Positions 1 to 8,373 are shown, numbered from the stretch's first letter. The stretch: DNA of 64,000 bases from DASQUK01 sp035641315 (GCA_035641315.1 DASQUK010000004.1:36009-100008); one strand, 5' to 3'. The notes: generated by a model from the sequence alone, not told the origin. Numbers and translations: made by a program.

Positions 1-1239
1 ATCAAACCCGAGGAGCGGCAGGTCTACGAGGACGCCGTGGCGGCCAACGAGCTGATCACGCCCCCGGCCGGCGCGGTGGGGCGGGGCGACGCCTTCGTCC
101 TTCAGATCGCCCGCAAAGTCGACGCCTCGATTCTGTCCAACGACTCGTTCCAGGAGTTCCACGGCGACTACCCCTGGCTGTTCGAGCCCGGGCGCCTCAT
201 CGGCGGCAAGCCGGTGCCCCATGTGGGCTGGGTGTTCATGGAGCGGGTTCCGGTCCGGGGGCCGGCCAGCCGGCGGTCGGTGACCGAGGCCCGCAAGGCC
301 ATCAAGGCGACCAAGCCCTCCAAGGCGACCAAGGCCGCCAAGCGAACCAAGCCCGCCGAGGCGGCCGAGGCTGGCGCGCCCGCAGAGGCCGGCGAGCCCA
401 AGCGCCGCCGAGCGCGTGCGCGCGTCACCAGCGACGGTGCCGCCGGTGCGGAGCCGACGGAGGCGGCGCCCGGGGGCACCGAAGTGGCCGGCGACGGAAG
501 GGCCGACGCCGCCCGGGCGGCCAAGGACGTGGAGGCCTACAACGAGGCGCTGCCCTTCATCGAGTTCATCGCCGATCATCCGGTGGGCAGCGAGGTGGAG
601 GCGACCGTCGAACGGTTCAGCTCGCACGGGGCCTACGTGATGAGTGGCGACGCCCGCGGGTACGTCCCGCTGCGCAACCTCGCCGATCCCGCACCGCGCA
701 GCGCTCGGGAGGTGCTCCAGGTCGGGGAGACCCGCCGCTTCGTGGTGGTGGCCATCGACCCACCGCGTCGAGGGATCGACCTGGCGCTCCCCGGCGTCGT
801 CGAGGTCCCGGAAGGTCAGGCGCCACCCGCCCCCGAGCAAGTGGTCGAGGCCTTGACGGCACCCGAGGCGCCGGAGCCGCCGGAAACCGCAGAACTGCCC
901 GCCAAGAAGACATCGGCACGCCGGTCGACGGCCAAGCAGGCGAAGGCGGCAGCGGCAAGGCCCGCGGCCAAGCGCACGGCCAAGGACGCGGCGGCCAAGG
1001 CGACGGCGGCAAAGGGTCGTGCCAAGGCGGCGGCCAAGGCGACGCCGGCCAGGGGTCGTGCCAAGGCGGCGGCCAAGCGGAGCACCGCCGGGACCGCTGC
1101 CAAGGCGGCGCCGGTGAGGAAGAGCGCGACCGAGAAGACGCGAGCCAGGAAGGCACCGGCCACGAAGGCGCCCGCCAAGAAGACTGCATCCAGCAAGGCG
1201 GGGGCCAAGAAGGCTCCCGCCTCCCGGGGCGGTCGCTAG
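1..1239 (+). CDS. NYN/Zc3h12a-type nuclease fragment fused to S1 domain and histone H1-like tail (5' partial)
   Basis: The frame is open from base 1, so the N-terminus lies outside the window; the GTG at 37 is probably internal. Three parts are visible. Residues about 30-75 look like the C-terminal half of a NYN/Zc3h12a (PIN-like) ribonuclease: ILSNDSFQEF carries an acidic SND motif and LFEPGRLIGG follows. Residues about 193-265 form an S1 RNA-binding domain (HPVGSEVEATVERF, then GYVPLRNL). Residues about 95-135 and 310-412 are Lys/Ala/Arg-rich, like histone H1 or the HupB tail, and should bind nucleic acid nonspecifically. Inference: a ribonuclease tethered to RNA or the nucleoid. The nuclease assignment rests on half a domain, so it is moderate; the S1 domain and basic tail are clear. 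Confidence 0.6.
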   Translation: MKPEERQVYEDAVAANELITPPAGAVGRGDAFVLQIARKVDASILSNDSFQEFHGDYPWLFEPGRLIGGKPVPHVGWVFMERVPVRGPASRRSVTEARKAIKATKPSKATKAAKRTKPAEAAEAGAPAEAGEPKRRRARARVTSDGAAGAEPTEAAPGGTEVAGDGRADAARAAKDVEAYNEALPFIEFIADHPVGSEVEATVERFSSHGAYVMSGDARGYVPLRNLADPAPRSAREVLQVGETRRFVVVAIDPPRRGIDLALPGVVEVPEGQAPPAPEQVVEALTAPEAPEPPETAELPAKKTSARRSTAKQAKAAAARPAAKRTAKDAAAKATAAKGRAKAAAKATPARGRAKAAAKRSTAGTAAKAAPVRKSATEKTRARKAPATKAPAKKTASSKAGAKKAPASRGGR

Positions 1240-1242
1240 ATT
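1237..1242 (+). promoter_or_regulatory. Candidate -10 box (TAGATT) of xthA, leaderless type
   Basis: TAGATT overlaps the stop codon of the upstream gene and lies 8 nt before the GTG of xthA. No Shine-Dalgarno sequence lies between, so a leaderless transcript is likely. Inferred from position and the TANNNT pattern only. Confidence 0.4.
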
Positions 1243-1250
1243 CCGCACGC

Positions 1251-2036
1251 GTGCGCATCGCCACCTGGAACGTCAACGCCCTGACGGCCGAGCGGCTGGC
1301 GCGCATCTGGGAGTGGCTCGAGGTGGCGCAGCCCGACATCCTCTGCCTCCAGGAGACCAAGGTCAGCGACACCGCGTTCCCCGCCCTCGACCTCCACGCC
1401 CGCGGCTACGCCAGCGTCCACCACGGCCGGGGCCGCTGGAACGGGGTGGCGATCGCCAGCCGGGTGGGCCTCGACGACCCCGTGTCGGGGTTCGGCGACG
1501 GCGGGCCCCCGGACGACGAGGCCCGCCTCGTGTCGGCGACCTGCGACGGCGTGCGGGTGTCGTCGGTGTACGTCCCCAACGGCCGGGCCGTGGGGCACGA
1601 GCAGTTCCATCACAAGCTCCGCTGGCTGGGCCGGCTGCGGGCCCACGTCGAGGCCGAGTCCCGGTTGTACGACGACGCCGCCGGCATCGCCCTCTGCGGC
1701 GACTTCAACGTCGCTCCCGACGACATCGACGTGTGGGACCCCAAGGCCGTCCACGGCGCCACCCACGTCACGCCCGAGGAGCGGGCGACCCTCGCCGAGC
1801 TGGAGGCGTTCGGCCTGCGCGACGCCTTGCGGGAGCAGTACCCCGGCGAGCCCCAGCTGTTCAGCTGGTGGGACTATCGCGCCGGCGCCTTCCACAAGCA
1901 CCAGGGCATGCGCATCGACCTCATGATGCTGTCGTCGGGCCTCGCCGACCGGGTGACGTGGGCGTTCATCGACCGCAACGCCCGCAAGGGCCAGAAGCCC
2001 AGCGACCACGCGCCGCAGTTCGTGGACGTCGGCTAG
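1251..2036 (+). CDS. xthA: Exodeoxyribonuclease III (AP endonuclease)
   Basis: Cytoplasmic Mg-dependent AP endonuclease and 3'-5' exonuclease of base excision repair, EEP fold, 261 aa, the usual family length. Visible motifs: N-terminal RIATWNVNAL, the metal-binding Glu in LQETKV, CGDFNVAP (Asp-Asn pair) and the C-terminal catalytic SDHAPQ. The GTG start gives a start flush with the first beta-strand, as in family members. It begins 11 nt after the preceding gene and has its own candidate leaderless -10 box. The stop overlaps by 4 nt the 3' end of the convergent sigma-like gene. Confidence 0.93.
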   Translation: MRIATWNVNALTAERLARIWEWLEVAQPDILCLQETKVSDTAFPALDLHARGYASVHHGRGRWNGVAIASRVGLDDPVSGFGDGGPPDDEARLVSATCDGVRVSSVYVPNGRAVGHEQFHHKLRWLGRLRAHVEAESRLYDDAAGIALCGDFNVAPDDIDVWDPKAVHGATHVTPEERATLAELEAFGLRDALREQYPGEPQLFSWWDYRAGAFHKHQGMRIDLMMLSSGLADRVTWAFIDRNARKGQKPSDHAPQFVDVG

Positions 2037-2386
2037 CTCAAGGTGGGCGGGGCCCCGAGGGCCCCCCGCAGCTTGTCCAATCCATCAGCGAGGGCGTGGC
2101 GGACCCGCTCACGCGACAGCCCGAGCTCGTCCTGCAGCTCCTGCAACGTGCGCGGTGCCTGGCCGTCGAGCCCGAAGCGGGCCCGGACGATCACCCGCTC
2201 CGTGTCCGTCAACCTCCACAGCGCGTGTTGCGGCAGGGCATGCAGCGCGACCAGATCGTCGTCGGGGTCGGACCGCACGTCGATGGGCTCGAGCTGCTCG
2301 GCATCGTCGCCGTCGTCCCGGTAGGGCCACCCGTCCTCGCTGATGAAGTCGAAGGGATCACCCATGCACCACTTGTCGCGCGCCAA
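2033..2386 (-). CDS. Small protein with sigma-70 region 4-like HTH
   Basis: 117 aa. The first half is acidic and aromatic; the second half (about residues 55-110) reads as sigma-70 region 4: TDTERVIVRARFGLDG, then TLQELQDELGLSRERVRHAL, the recognition helix-turn-helix. No region 2 is present, so this is not a full sigma factor; it may be a stand-alone DNA-binding or RNA-polymerase-binding regulator. It begins 10 nt after the UvrD2-type helicase stop on the same strand, so the two are probably co-transcribed. The start is either TTG at 2386 or ATG at 2365. Function unknown beyond the domain call. Confidence 0.65.
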   Translation of the reverse strand: MARDKWCMGDPFDFISEDGWPYRDDGDDAEQLEPIDVRSDPDDDLVALHALPQHALWRLTDTERVIVRARFGLDGQAPRTLQELQDELGLSRERVRHALADGLDKLRGALGAPPTLS

Positions 2387-2396
2387 TAGCGCCAGG

Positions 2397-4520
2397 TCAA
2401 CCCACCGGGCTCAGGGCTGCCAGCAGACCGGGACCGATCCGGCCCGCCAGCAGCGGCCCCATCCCGGGGATCGCCGCCAGCTCGTCGGTGGTCGACGGCC
2501 GCGCCTCGGCGATGGCCTCCAGCAGGTGGTCGTCGACCAGCGCCACCGGCTCGACGCGGGCCGCGCGGGCCTGCTCCTCCCGCCATGCCAGCAACGCGTG
2601 CAGGGCCTCGGCAGTCGCTGGACGTCCGGCCCGAGACATGACCTCCGCTCCCACGGCCGCTCGGGCCGGGGGAGCGGGCGATGTGTTGGCCCCCGCCAGG
2701 TCTCCCTTGAGCCCGGCGAGCCGCTGACGCCAGTCGGCAGGCGGCTCGGACCACTCGGCGGGCGGCGCCGGCGCCCGCCCGCGCTCGGCCAGGCCGGCCA
2801 GCCAGGGTGTCAGCCGGCGCTCGCTCGCCCGGTCCCCGAACGTCCGGTGGGCGGCCCACGAGCCACGCAGCTCGTCTTCCGCGCGGGTCATGGCCACGTA
2901 CAGCAGGCGGGCCTCCTCGGCCCGCTCGGCGGCGGTGCGGGCGTGCGCGATGGGGACGAAGCCGTCCTCCAGCCCTGCGAGGTGCACGACCGGCCACTCC
3001 AGGCCCTTGGCGGCGTGGAAGGTGGCCAGCGTGACGGCGTCGCCCCAGCCGTCGCCGCCCTCGGCGCTGAACGTGGCTGTCAACCAGGTGAGGAACCCGG
3101 TCGTGGTGGCGCCCGAGTCCAGTCGCAGGTGGTCGTGGGCGAGCTCGACGACGAGATCGAGCTCGGCCCGGTCCCGCGCGGCGGACCCGTCGTCGTGGGT
3201 GCCGGTGGCGCCGTCGTCCTCGCCGGCCTCGTCCGGCGGAGCCGCCAGCGCCAGCGCCGCCAGGTCGGGAAGGTGGGCGCCGAGGGGACCGTCCGCCCGC
3301 CGCAGCAGGTCCAGCGCCTCCCGCACCGCCCGGTGGTCGAGCAGCGTGTCGGATCCCCGCACCCGGTGGGGAATCCCCGCCTGGCGGAGCGCCTGGGCCA
3401 GCAGCGGGATCTGCCCGTGTGTGCGCACCAGGATCGCCTGCGACGACCACGCCGCACGTGGGCCCCGCCGGTCGCGCACGGCGCGGGCGATGGCGCGGGC
3501 CTCGTCGTGGTCGCTGGCGTGGCGTTCGAGGGTCGGGGCCAGGCCGTCGGGCCGCCGCGCCCGCACGGTGCGCTCGGCGACGCCGGCGGCCCGCAGCACG
3601 TCGCCGGCCGCCGCGAGGATCGACGGGGTGGAGCGGTAGCTCCCCACCAGCTCGATGACCTCGGTGGGTGGGTAGAGACGGCGGAAGTCCTGGAGGAAGC
3701 CGGCGTCGGCGCCGTTCCAGCCGTAGATCGCCTGGTGGGGATCGCCGACGACGCACAGGTCGTAGCTGTCACCCCGCCAGGCCTCCAGCAGGCGCAGCTG
3801 GAGCGGGTTGACGTCCTGGAACTCGTCCACGAAGAGGTGGCGGTGCCGCCAGCGCTGGGCGGCGGCGAAGCTCGGGTCGGTCTCGATGTGGTGGCTGCAC
3901 AGCCGCAGCAGGTCGTCGAAGTCGACCATGCGTGCCCGCCGCTTGACCTCCTCGTAGCGGCGGTACAGGTCGGCGATCCGCTTGGGTGGTCCGGGTGTGC
4001 GCCGGCGGGCCGCGGCCACGGCCTCGGCGTAGCCGTCGGGACCGGCGAGCCGGGCCTTGGCCCATTCGATCTCGGTGGCGACCTGGGCCACGGTGAGCGG
4101 AGCCCCCTGACCCCGCTGCCCGGCACGGCCACGCGCACCGCCTCGCGGCTCGCCGACGATGTCCTTGAGCAGCCGGCTCTTGCGGACCAGCAGGCCCGGC
4201 GGCTCGCGGCCCTCGTCGGCCCACCGGCCTCGCAACTGGGCGAAGGCGACGCCGTGGAACGTGCCGGCGGCCACGGCGTCGCGCAGGCCCAGGTACCGGA
4301 GCCGGTCCCGCAGCTCGCGCGCCGCCTTGCGCGTGAAGGTGAGGGCGAGGACGTGGCTGGCGTCGGCGTCGCCGGTCTCGACCCGCCAGGCGATGCGGCG
4401 GGTGAGCACCCGGGTCTTGCCCGATCCCGCGGGGGCCAGGATGGCCAGCGGTTGGGCGGGCGAGGTGACGGCGCGCCGCTGCGCCTCGTCGAGGTCGTGG
4501 AGCAGGCGGTCGACGGCCAC
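2397..4520 (-). CDS. uvrD2: UvrD2-type SF1 DNA helicase with C-terminal HRDC domain
   Basis: ATP-dependent 3'-5' DNA helicase of superfamily 1A, 707 aa from this start. Motifs in order: Walker A APAGSGKTRVL, motif Ia TFTRKAARELRDRL, Walker B VDEFQDVN, motif III GDPHQAIYGWNG, motif V TFHAAKGLEWPVV and motif VI YVAMTRAEDEL. The last ~75 residues form an HRDC-like domain (ALHALLAWREEQAR, then AAIPGMGPLLAGRIG), the domain that distinguishes actinobacterial UvrD2 from UvrD1. The frame is open further upstream, but that part overlaps the divergent metallopeptidase gene. GTG at 4520 is preferred because TAACGT lies 8 nt upstream; GTG at 4541 is the alternative. Confidence 0.88.
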   Translation of the reverse strand: MAVDRLLHDLDEAQRRAVTSPAQPLAILAPAGSGKTRVLTRRIAWRVETGDADASHVLALTFTRKAARELRDRLRYLGLRDAVAAGTFHGVAFAQLRGRWADEGREPPGLLVRKSRLLKDIVGEPRGGARGRAGQRGQGAPLTVAQVATEIEWAKARLAGPDGYAEAVAAARRRTPGPPKRIADLYRRYEEVKRRARMVDFDDLLRLCSHHIETDPSFAAAQRWRHRHLFVDEFQDVNPLQLRLLEAWRGDSYDLCVVGDPHQAIYGWNGADAGFLQDFRRLYPPTEVIELVGSYRSTPSILAAAGDVLRAAGVAERTVRARRPDGLAPTLERHASDHDEARAIARAVRDRRGPRAAWSSQAILVRTHGQIPLLAQALRQAGIPHRVRGSDTLLDHRAVREALDLLRRADGPLGAHLPDLAALALAAPPDEAGEDDGATGTHDDGSAARDRAELDLVVELAHDHLRLDSGATTTGFLTWLTATFSAEGGDGWGDAVTLATFHAAKGLEWPVVHLAGLEDGFVPIAHARTAAERAEEARLLYVAMTRAEDELRGSWAAHRTFGDRASERRLTPWLAGLAERGRAPAPPAEWSEPPADWRQRLAGLKGDLAGANTSPAPPARAAVGAEVMSRAGRPATAEALHALLAWREEQARAARVEPVALVDDHLLEAIAEARPSTTDELAAIPGMGPLLAGRIGPGLLAALSPVG

Positions 4521-4528
4521 TGCCGCAG

Positions 4529-4550
4529 ACGTTAGAGCCACCTCTACGCT
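4529..4550. promoter_or_regulatory. Divergent pair of candidate leaderless -10 boxes
   Basis: On the minus strand TAACGT (4534 to 4529) lies 8 nt before the helicase GTG at 4520. On the plus strand TACGCT (4545-4550) lies 6 nt before the metallopeptidase ATG at 4557. The two start codons are only 36 bp apart with no Shine-Dalgarno site, so two back-to-back leaderless promoters are inferred. Confidence 0.4.
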
Positions 4551-4556
4551 GCGGCG

Positions 4557-4910
4557 ATGATCGATGTGGCCCCCGACCGTTTCGAGGAGCTGGTGGGCGA
4601 GGCCCTGGACACCATCCCCGACGAGCTGGCCCGGTACATGGACAACGTGGCCGTGTTGGTTGAGGACGGCGTGCCGCACGGCAGGCTCCTCGGCCTCTAC
4701 GAGGGCGTGCCGCTGACCAAGCGGGGGGAGTGGTACGGCACCGGCGCCCTGACGCTGCCCGACCGCATCACGATCTTTCGGCTGCCGATCTGCGCGCACG
4801 CCCGCACGGAGCAGCAGGTGGTCGAGCAGGTGCGGGTGACGGTGATCCACGAGATCGCCCACCACTTCGGCATCGACGATGCCCGCCTCGGCGAGCTCGG
4901 CTGGGCCTGA
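4557..4910 (+). CDS. Metallopeptidase family protein (Zincin_1, minigluzincin-like)
   Basis: 117 aa, the usual size of the single-domain Zincin_1 family. The zinc signature HEIAHHFG (HExxH plus a downstream His-Phe-Gly) is at about residues 99-106, preceded by the family-typical LLGLYEGVPLTKRG and ITIFRLPI segments. These are minimal cytoplasmic zincin folds; the substrate is not established, so no pathway is assigned. The ATG start sits 6 nt after a candidate -10 box, implying a leaderless mRNA. It is divergent from the helicase and followed 32 nt later by a bPH/SHOCT membrane protein. Confidence 0.85.
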   Translation: MIDVAPDRFEELVGEALDTIPDELARYMDNVAVLVEDGVPHGRLLGLYEGVPLTKRGEWYGTGALTLPDRITIFRLPICAHARTEQQVVEQVRVTVIHEIAHHFGIDDARLGELGWA

Positions 4911-4929
4911 TCGTCGGGTGAGGCAGGGA

Positions 4930-4935
4930 TAACCT
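4930..4935 (+). promoter_or_regulatory. Candidate -10 box (TAACCT), leaderless type
   Basis: TAACCT ends 7 nt before the GTG at 4943 and no Shine-Dalgarno sequence intervenes. Same layout as the other leaderless candidates in this window. Confidence 0.35.
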
Positions 4936-4942
4936 TCGCCAC

Positions 4943-5593
4943 GTGCCGTTCCCGCGCAAGCTCCTCAACGACGACGAGGAGATCGTCCTCGACCTCCATC
5001 CGCACTGGTGGTTCTTCGCGCCGCCACTGTTCGCGCTGGTCGGCGCCATCATCCTCGGCATCCTGGCGCTGGCCTACGACGTCCACACCGGCCTCCAGAT
5101 CCCCGTCGGCCTCCTCGTGCTGGTGTGCCTGGGTTGGTTCGGCTGGCGCTACTGCCGTTGGATCACCACCAACTTCGTGTGCACCACCGACCGGCTGATC
5201 TACCGGCACGGTGTGCTCTCCAAGCACGGCATCGAGATCCCGCTCGACCGGGTCAACACGGTGTTCTTCCGGCAGTCGATCTTCGAGCGGATCGTCGGCG
5301 CCGGCGACCTCGTGATCGAGTCGGCGGGCGAGATGGGCCGCCAGCGGTTCTCCAACGTGCGCAAGCCTTCGGCGGTGCAGAACGAGATCTACCGCCAGAT
5401 CGAGGCCAACGAGAACCGCAAGTACGATCGGATGGGCGTCTCCGCCGCCGCCGGCACGGCCGCAGCCACCAGGGCCGACGACACCGAGTCGATCCCGGCC
5501 CAGATCCGCGAGCTCGACGAGCTGCGCAAGCAGGGCCTGCTCACCGAGGAAGAGTTCGCCCGCAAGAAGCAGCAACTGCTCGATCGCATGTGA
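4943..5593 (+). CDS. Membrane protein with bPH domain and C-terminal SHOCT motif
   Basis: 216 aa. Two hydrophobic segments (about residues 26-45 and 52-69) are followed by a bacterial PH-like (bPH_2, YdbS-type) domain containing YRHGVLSKHGIEIPLDRVN and FERIVGAGDLVIES. After a short Ala/Thr linker the last ~30 residues are a SHOCT motif (IPAQIRELDELRKQGLLTEE, then FARKKQQLL), a short element common in membrane and oligomerising bacterial proteins. The role of bPH/SHOCT proteins is poorly defined; membrane organisation or protein interaction is the usual suggestion. GTG start, chosen from the candidate leaderless -10 box. Confidence 0.8.
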   Translation: MPFPRKLLNDDEEIVLDLHPHWWFFAPPLFALVGAIILGILALAYDVHTGLQIPVGLLVLVCLGWFGWRYCRWITTNFVCTTDRLIYRHGVLSKHGIEIPLDRVNTVFFRQSIFERIVGAGDLVIESAGEMGRQRFSNVRKPSAVQNEIYRQIEANENRKYDRMGVSAAAGTAAATRADDTESIPAQIRELDELRKQGLLTEEEFARKKQQLLDRM

Positions 5594-5642
5594 GGGCTCC
5601 GCCCATCCAAACCCCGCTCACGGGTCCTGTCGCTGCCGGTGC

Positions 5643-5755
5643 GGCGCCTACCGCCGCCGGCGCCGTTAGGCGCCGACAGCGGCGCCGCATCCTCAGCGCC
5701 ACCCGTTCGCTCCCGCCTCGGAGCCTGGCATCAATGGCCTCGGCCTGCGGCCGAG
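5643..5755. terminator. Hairpin-rich intergenic segment, possible terminator
   Basis: The 190-bp gap holds no convincing gene. It contains an 8-bp inverted repeat, GGCGCCTA (5643-5650) with TAGGCGCC (5667-5674), and a 7-bp stem with a TGC loop at 5739-5755 (CTCGGCC/GGCCGAG). Neither is followed by a U-tract, so termination is only suggested. The tight 3-nt-loop hairpin resembles those in the repeat family described elsewhere in the window. Confidence 0.35.
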
Positions 5756-5783
5756 CCGTAGTTCCCATCAGCGTGGCCGCGCC

Positions 5784-6485
5784 GTGACCGCGCCGCGGGT
5801 CGTCAGCCTGGTGCCGTCGGTCACCGAGACCCTGCTGGCGTGGGGCGTGACGCCGGTGGCCTGCACCCGGTTCTGCGAGCAGCCCGACCTGCCGCACGTG
5901 GGCGGCACCAAGGACCCGGACGTCGCGGCCATCGTCGAGCTGCGACCCGACCTGGTGGTCATGTGCGTCGAGGAGAACCGGCGCGAGGACGCCGATGCCC
6001 TGGCCGAGGCCGATGTCGCCACTGCCGCGCTGTCGATCGACGGGGTCGCGGACGTGGCGCCCGCCCTGCGGACGCTGGCCGGGCTGGTGGGGGTCGACCC
6101 GGAGCGGGTGGAGGAGGTCGACACCGAGCCGAGCCCGGTGCACGACCGCGTGCGGGCCTTCGTCCCCGTCTGGAAGCGGCCGTGGATGAGCCTCGCCGGC
6201 GGGACCTACGGGTCCTCGCTGCTGGCCGCCATCGGCGTCGACAACGTCTTCGCCGACGCTGCCGAGCGCTACCCGACGGTGACGCTGGAGGAGGCCCGGG
6301 CCCGCCGCCCCGACGTGGTGCTGGCGCCGAGCGAGCCCTATCCGTTCCGTGAGCGGCATGTGCCTCTGCTGGAGGAGGTGGCGCCGGTGGTGCTGGTCGA
6401 CGGCCAGGACCTGTTCTGGTGGGGCGCCCGCACTCGCGCCGCCATCGAGCGCCTGCGGCGTGCCCTCGACCTCAACCCTCGGTGA
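5784..6485 (+). CDS. BtuF-like helical-backbone metal receptor, apparently cytoplasmic
   Basis: 233 aa. Resembles the cobalamin/iron-siderophore ABC substrate-binding fold: VVSLVPSVTETLLAWGV at the N-terminus, GGTKDPDVAAIVELRPDLVV in the first lobe and SLAGGTYGSSLLAAIG starting the second. No signal peptide or lipobox is visible and no ABC permease is nearby, so this is likely one of the stand-alone helical-backbone metal receptor proteins rather than a transporter component. Its ligand cannot be told. The last 14 bp overlap the 3' end of convergent galK. The GTG start is the first in frame before the conserved VVSLVPS. Confidence 0.75.
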   Translation: MTAPRVVSLVPSVTETLLAWGVTPVACTRFCEQPDLPHVGGTKDPDVAAIVELRPDLVVMCVEENRREDADALAEADVATAALSIDGVADVAPALRTLAGLVGVDPERVEEVDTEPSPVHDRVRAFVPVWKRPWMSLAGGTYGSSLLAAIGVDNVFADAAERYPTVTLEEARARRPDVVLAPSEPYPFRERHVPLLEEVAPVVLVDGQDLFWWGARTRAAIERLRRALDLNPR

Positions 6486-7497
6486 CGGCCCCGCTGACCG
6501 ACGCCCCGCCGCACGGGCGACCCCGCCACAGGACCGGCAGCTTCAGCCGGGTCTTGGGCTGGCACAGGGCCACCACGCAGCCGCCGAACCCGGCGCCGGT
6601 GACCCGGGCGCCGTAGACGCCCGGAACGCTGCGCAGCGCGACCACCAGCTCGTCCAGCTCCGGCGTGGTCACCGCGAAGTCGTCGCGCAGGCTGGCGTGG
6701 CTGGCCACCAGGAGCTCCCCGGCGTAGCGCAGCTGGCCGTCGGCCAGCGCGGCCGCCAGCGCGTCGACCCGGTCGTTCTCGGTGGTGACGTGGCGGGCCC
6801 GGCGGCGGAGCAGTGGGTCCTCGATCGCCTCGACGGCCGAGGGAGAGGCATCCCGCAGGGAGCCGATGACCTCCTCGGCCGCCTCGCACTCCTTGCGGCG
6901 CTGGGCGTAGGCCGAGCTCGCCAGCTCTCGGGGCTGGCCGGACTCCACGACCACGATCTCGGCGTCGGCGGGGAACGGCACGTTGGCCACGGTCAGCCGC
7001 CGGCAGTCGATCCGCAGTGCCTGGTCCGGCCGGGCGGCCACGGCGACGAGCTGGTCCATGATCCCGCAGGGCACGCCCACGGCCCTTTGCTCGGCCCGCT
7101 GGCACGCCTGCGCCACGCCGACGGGGTCGTCCAGGTCCGCACCCAGCGCCGCCGCGAGCGCCACCTCCAACGCCGCGCTCGAGGCCAGGCCGCTGCCGGG
7201 CGGCACGCCGGAGTGGATCATGCCGACGAACCCGTTGTCGGGCTGCAGCTCCGACACGACGGCAGCCACGTAGCGGGCCCAGGGGGGCTCGACCCTGGAG
7301 GGATCGTCGACCCCTTCCAGCGGGATCTCGGCGACGCCGTCGAAGCGCTCCGATCCCAGCATGACCCAGTTGCCGCCCCGGTCACCGGTGATCTCGGTGC
7401 CGAGCCCCATGGCCACGGGCAGGACCAGTCCCCCCATGTAGTCGGTGTGGTCGCCGATCAGGTTGACCCGCCCGGGCGCCCAGGCTCGCAGTCCCAT
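6472..7497 (-). CDS. galK: Galactokinase
   Basis: Cytoplasmic GHMP kinase that phosphorylates galactose to galactose-1-phosphate in the Leloir pathway; 341 aa, slightly shorter than E. coli GalK. Motif 1 GRVNLIGDHTDYMGG is at residues 9-23 (usually GEHTD, here GDHTD). Motif 2 GVPPGSGLASSAALEV is the ATP loop, CGIMDQLVAVAA carries the catalytic Asp region and motif 3 VTGAGFGGCVVAL closes the fold. It begins immediately after the galT stop (TGA then ATG), so the two are translationally linked in a galTK operon. Confidence 0.95.
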   Translation of the reverse strand: MGLRAWAPGRVNLIGDHTDYMGGLVLPVAMGLGTEITGDRGGNWVMLGSERFDGVAEIPLEGVDDPSRVEPPWARYVAAVVSELQPDNGFVGMIHSGVPPGSGLASSAALEVALAAALGADLDDPVGVAQACQRAEQRAVGVPCGIMDQLVAVAARPDQALRIDCRRLTVANVPFPADAEIVVVESGQPRELASSAYAQRRKECEAAEEVIGSLRDASPSAVEAIEDPLLRRRARHVTTENDRVDALAAALADGQLRYAGELLVASHASLRDDFAVTTPELDELVVALRSVPGVYGARVTGAGFGGCVVALCQPKTRLKLPVLWRGRPCGGASVSGAVTEG

Positions 7498-8355
7498 TCA
7501 CGCTCCTCGCAGTGCCGCCGCGGCGTCCTCGGGGACCACCGGGTTGACGAGCAGGCCGCTTCCCAGCTCGCCCCCGGCCACATAGCGCTGGACACCGGGG
7601 GATCGCATCGGCGAGACGATATGCAGATGCAGGTGTGCCTCGGGCCACAGACCGCCGTCGGTGGGCCGCTGGTGGATCCAGAGCATGTACGGGAGCGGGG
7701 TGTCGAACAGCCGGTCGAGCCGGGCCAGCGCGTCGATCAGCAGGTCGGCCAAGCCGTCCCGCTGGGGACCGTCGAGCGCCGGCAGGTCTGGACGGTGGAC
7801 GTCGGGGGCCAGCAGCATGCCGTACGGGTAGGCGCTGGCGGCGGGCACCCAGGCCCGCCAGTCGGCGGAGGCGGCCACGTCGAGCGCCCGGTCGTGTGAC
7901 GCGCACAGCGGGCAGTCGCCCCGGGCGGCGTGCCGCAGCTCGGCCAGCGGGGCGGACGGCACCTCGTCGTACGCGTAGATCTGGCCGTGGGGGTGGGGGA
8001 CGGTGGCGCCAACCTCCTCGCACCGGTTCTCGAACACCAGGACGTAGGCGACGTCGTCGCGGGCCCCCAGCGCGGCGGTGCGGGCGGTCCACAGGTCGAC
8101 GACCCGGCGTGCGCCGCGGGTGCCGAGGTCGGGGAAGCTGGCGTCGTGCTCGGGCGTGTAGAGCACAACCTCGCTGCGGCCGTCGGGAAAGGTGGGCCAG
8201 CGATTGACGAACGCCTTGACGTCGTAGGGCTCGGGCGCCTCGAGGCCACCGACGCAGAAGGGGCAGGCGGACGCCGGCCGATGGGGGCGCTGCTGGCGGC
8301 CGGGCGCGATCACGACCAGCGCCCCGGTGAGCTCGTCGATGCGCTGCTCGGGCAT
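7498..8355 (-). CDS. galT: Galactose-1-phosphate uridylyltransferase
   Basis: Transfers UMP from UDP-glucose to galactose-1-phosphate. 285 aa, at the short end for the HIT-superfamily GalT. The active-site VPHPHGQIYAYDE contains the His-Pro-His nucleophile. A CPFC pair near residue 31 and CPLC near residue 148 look like zinc ligands. The C-terminal half carries IHQRPTDGGLW and AHLHLHIVSPMRS, the second HIT-like lobe. The N-terminus is compact: QRIDELTGALVVIAPGRQ. It lies between the LLM oxidoreductase (18-nt gap) and galK. Confidence 0.93.
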   Translation of the reverse strand: MPEQRIDELTGALVVIAPGRQQRPHRPASACPFCVGGLEAPEPYDVKAFVNRWPTFPDGRSEVVLYTPEHDASFPDLGTRGARRVVDLWTARTAALGARDDVAYVLVFENRCEEVGATVPHPHGQIYAYDEVPSAPLAELRHAARGDCPLCASHDRALDVAASADWRAWVPAASAYPYGMLLAPDVHRPDLPALDGPQRDGLADLLIDALARLDRLFDTPLPYMLWIHQRPTDGGLWPEAHLHLHIVSPMRSPGVQRYVAGGELGSGLLVNPVVPEDAAAALRGA

Positions 8356-8373
8356 GGCGGCCGAAGCCGCGGC

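Noticed and set aside
4541..4865. N-terminal extension of the UvrD2-type helicase to 822 aa
   Set aside because: The extension overlaps the divergent metallopeptidase gene, which has an intact HExxH, and its composition (His, Val, Arg-rich) is antisense-like.
5741..5783. Upstream repeat element before the BtuF-like gene
   Set aside because: The CTCGGCC-TGC-GGCCGAG hairpin resembles the family style, but the conserved core and tail of the repeat are absent.
6349..7899. Long plus-strand open frame of 516 codons
   Set aside because: It is antisense to galK and galT, which have complete motifs; its composition is that of a shadow frame.
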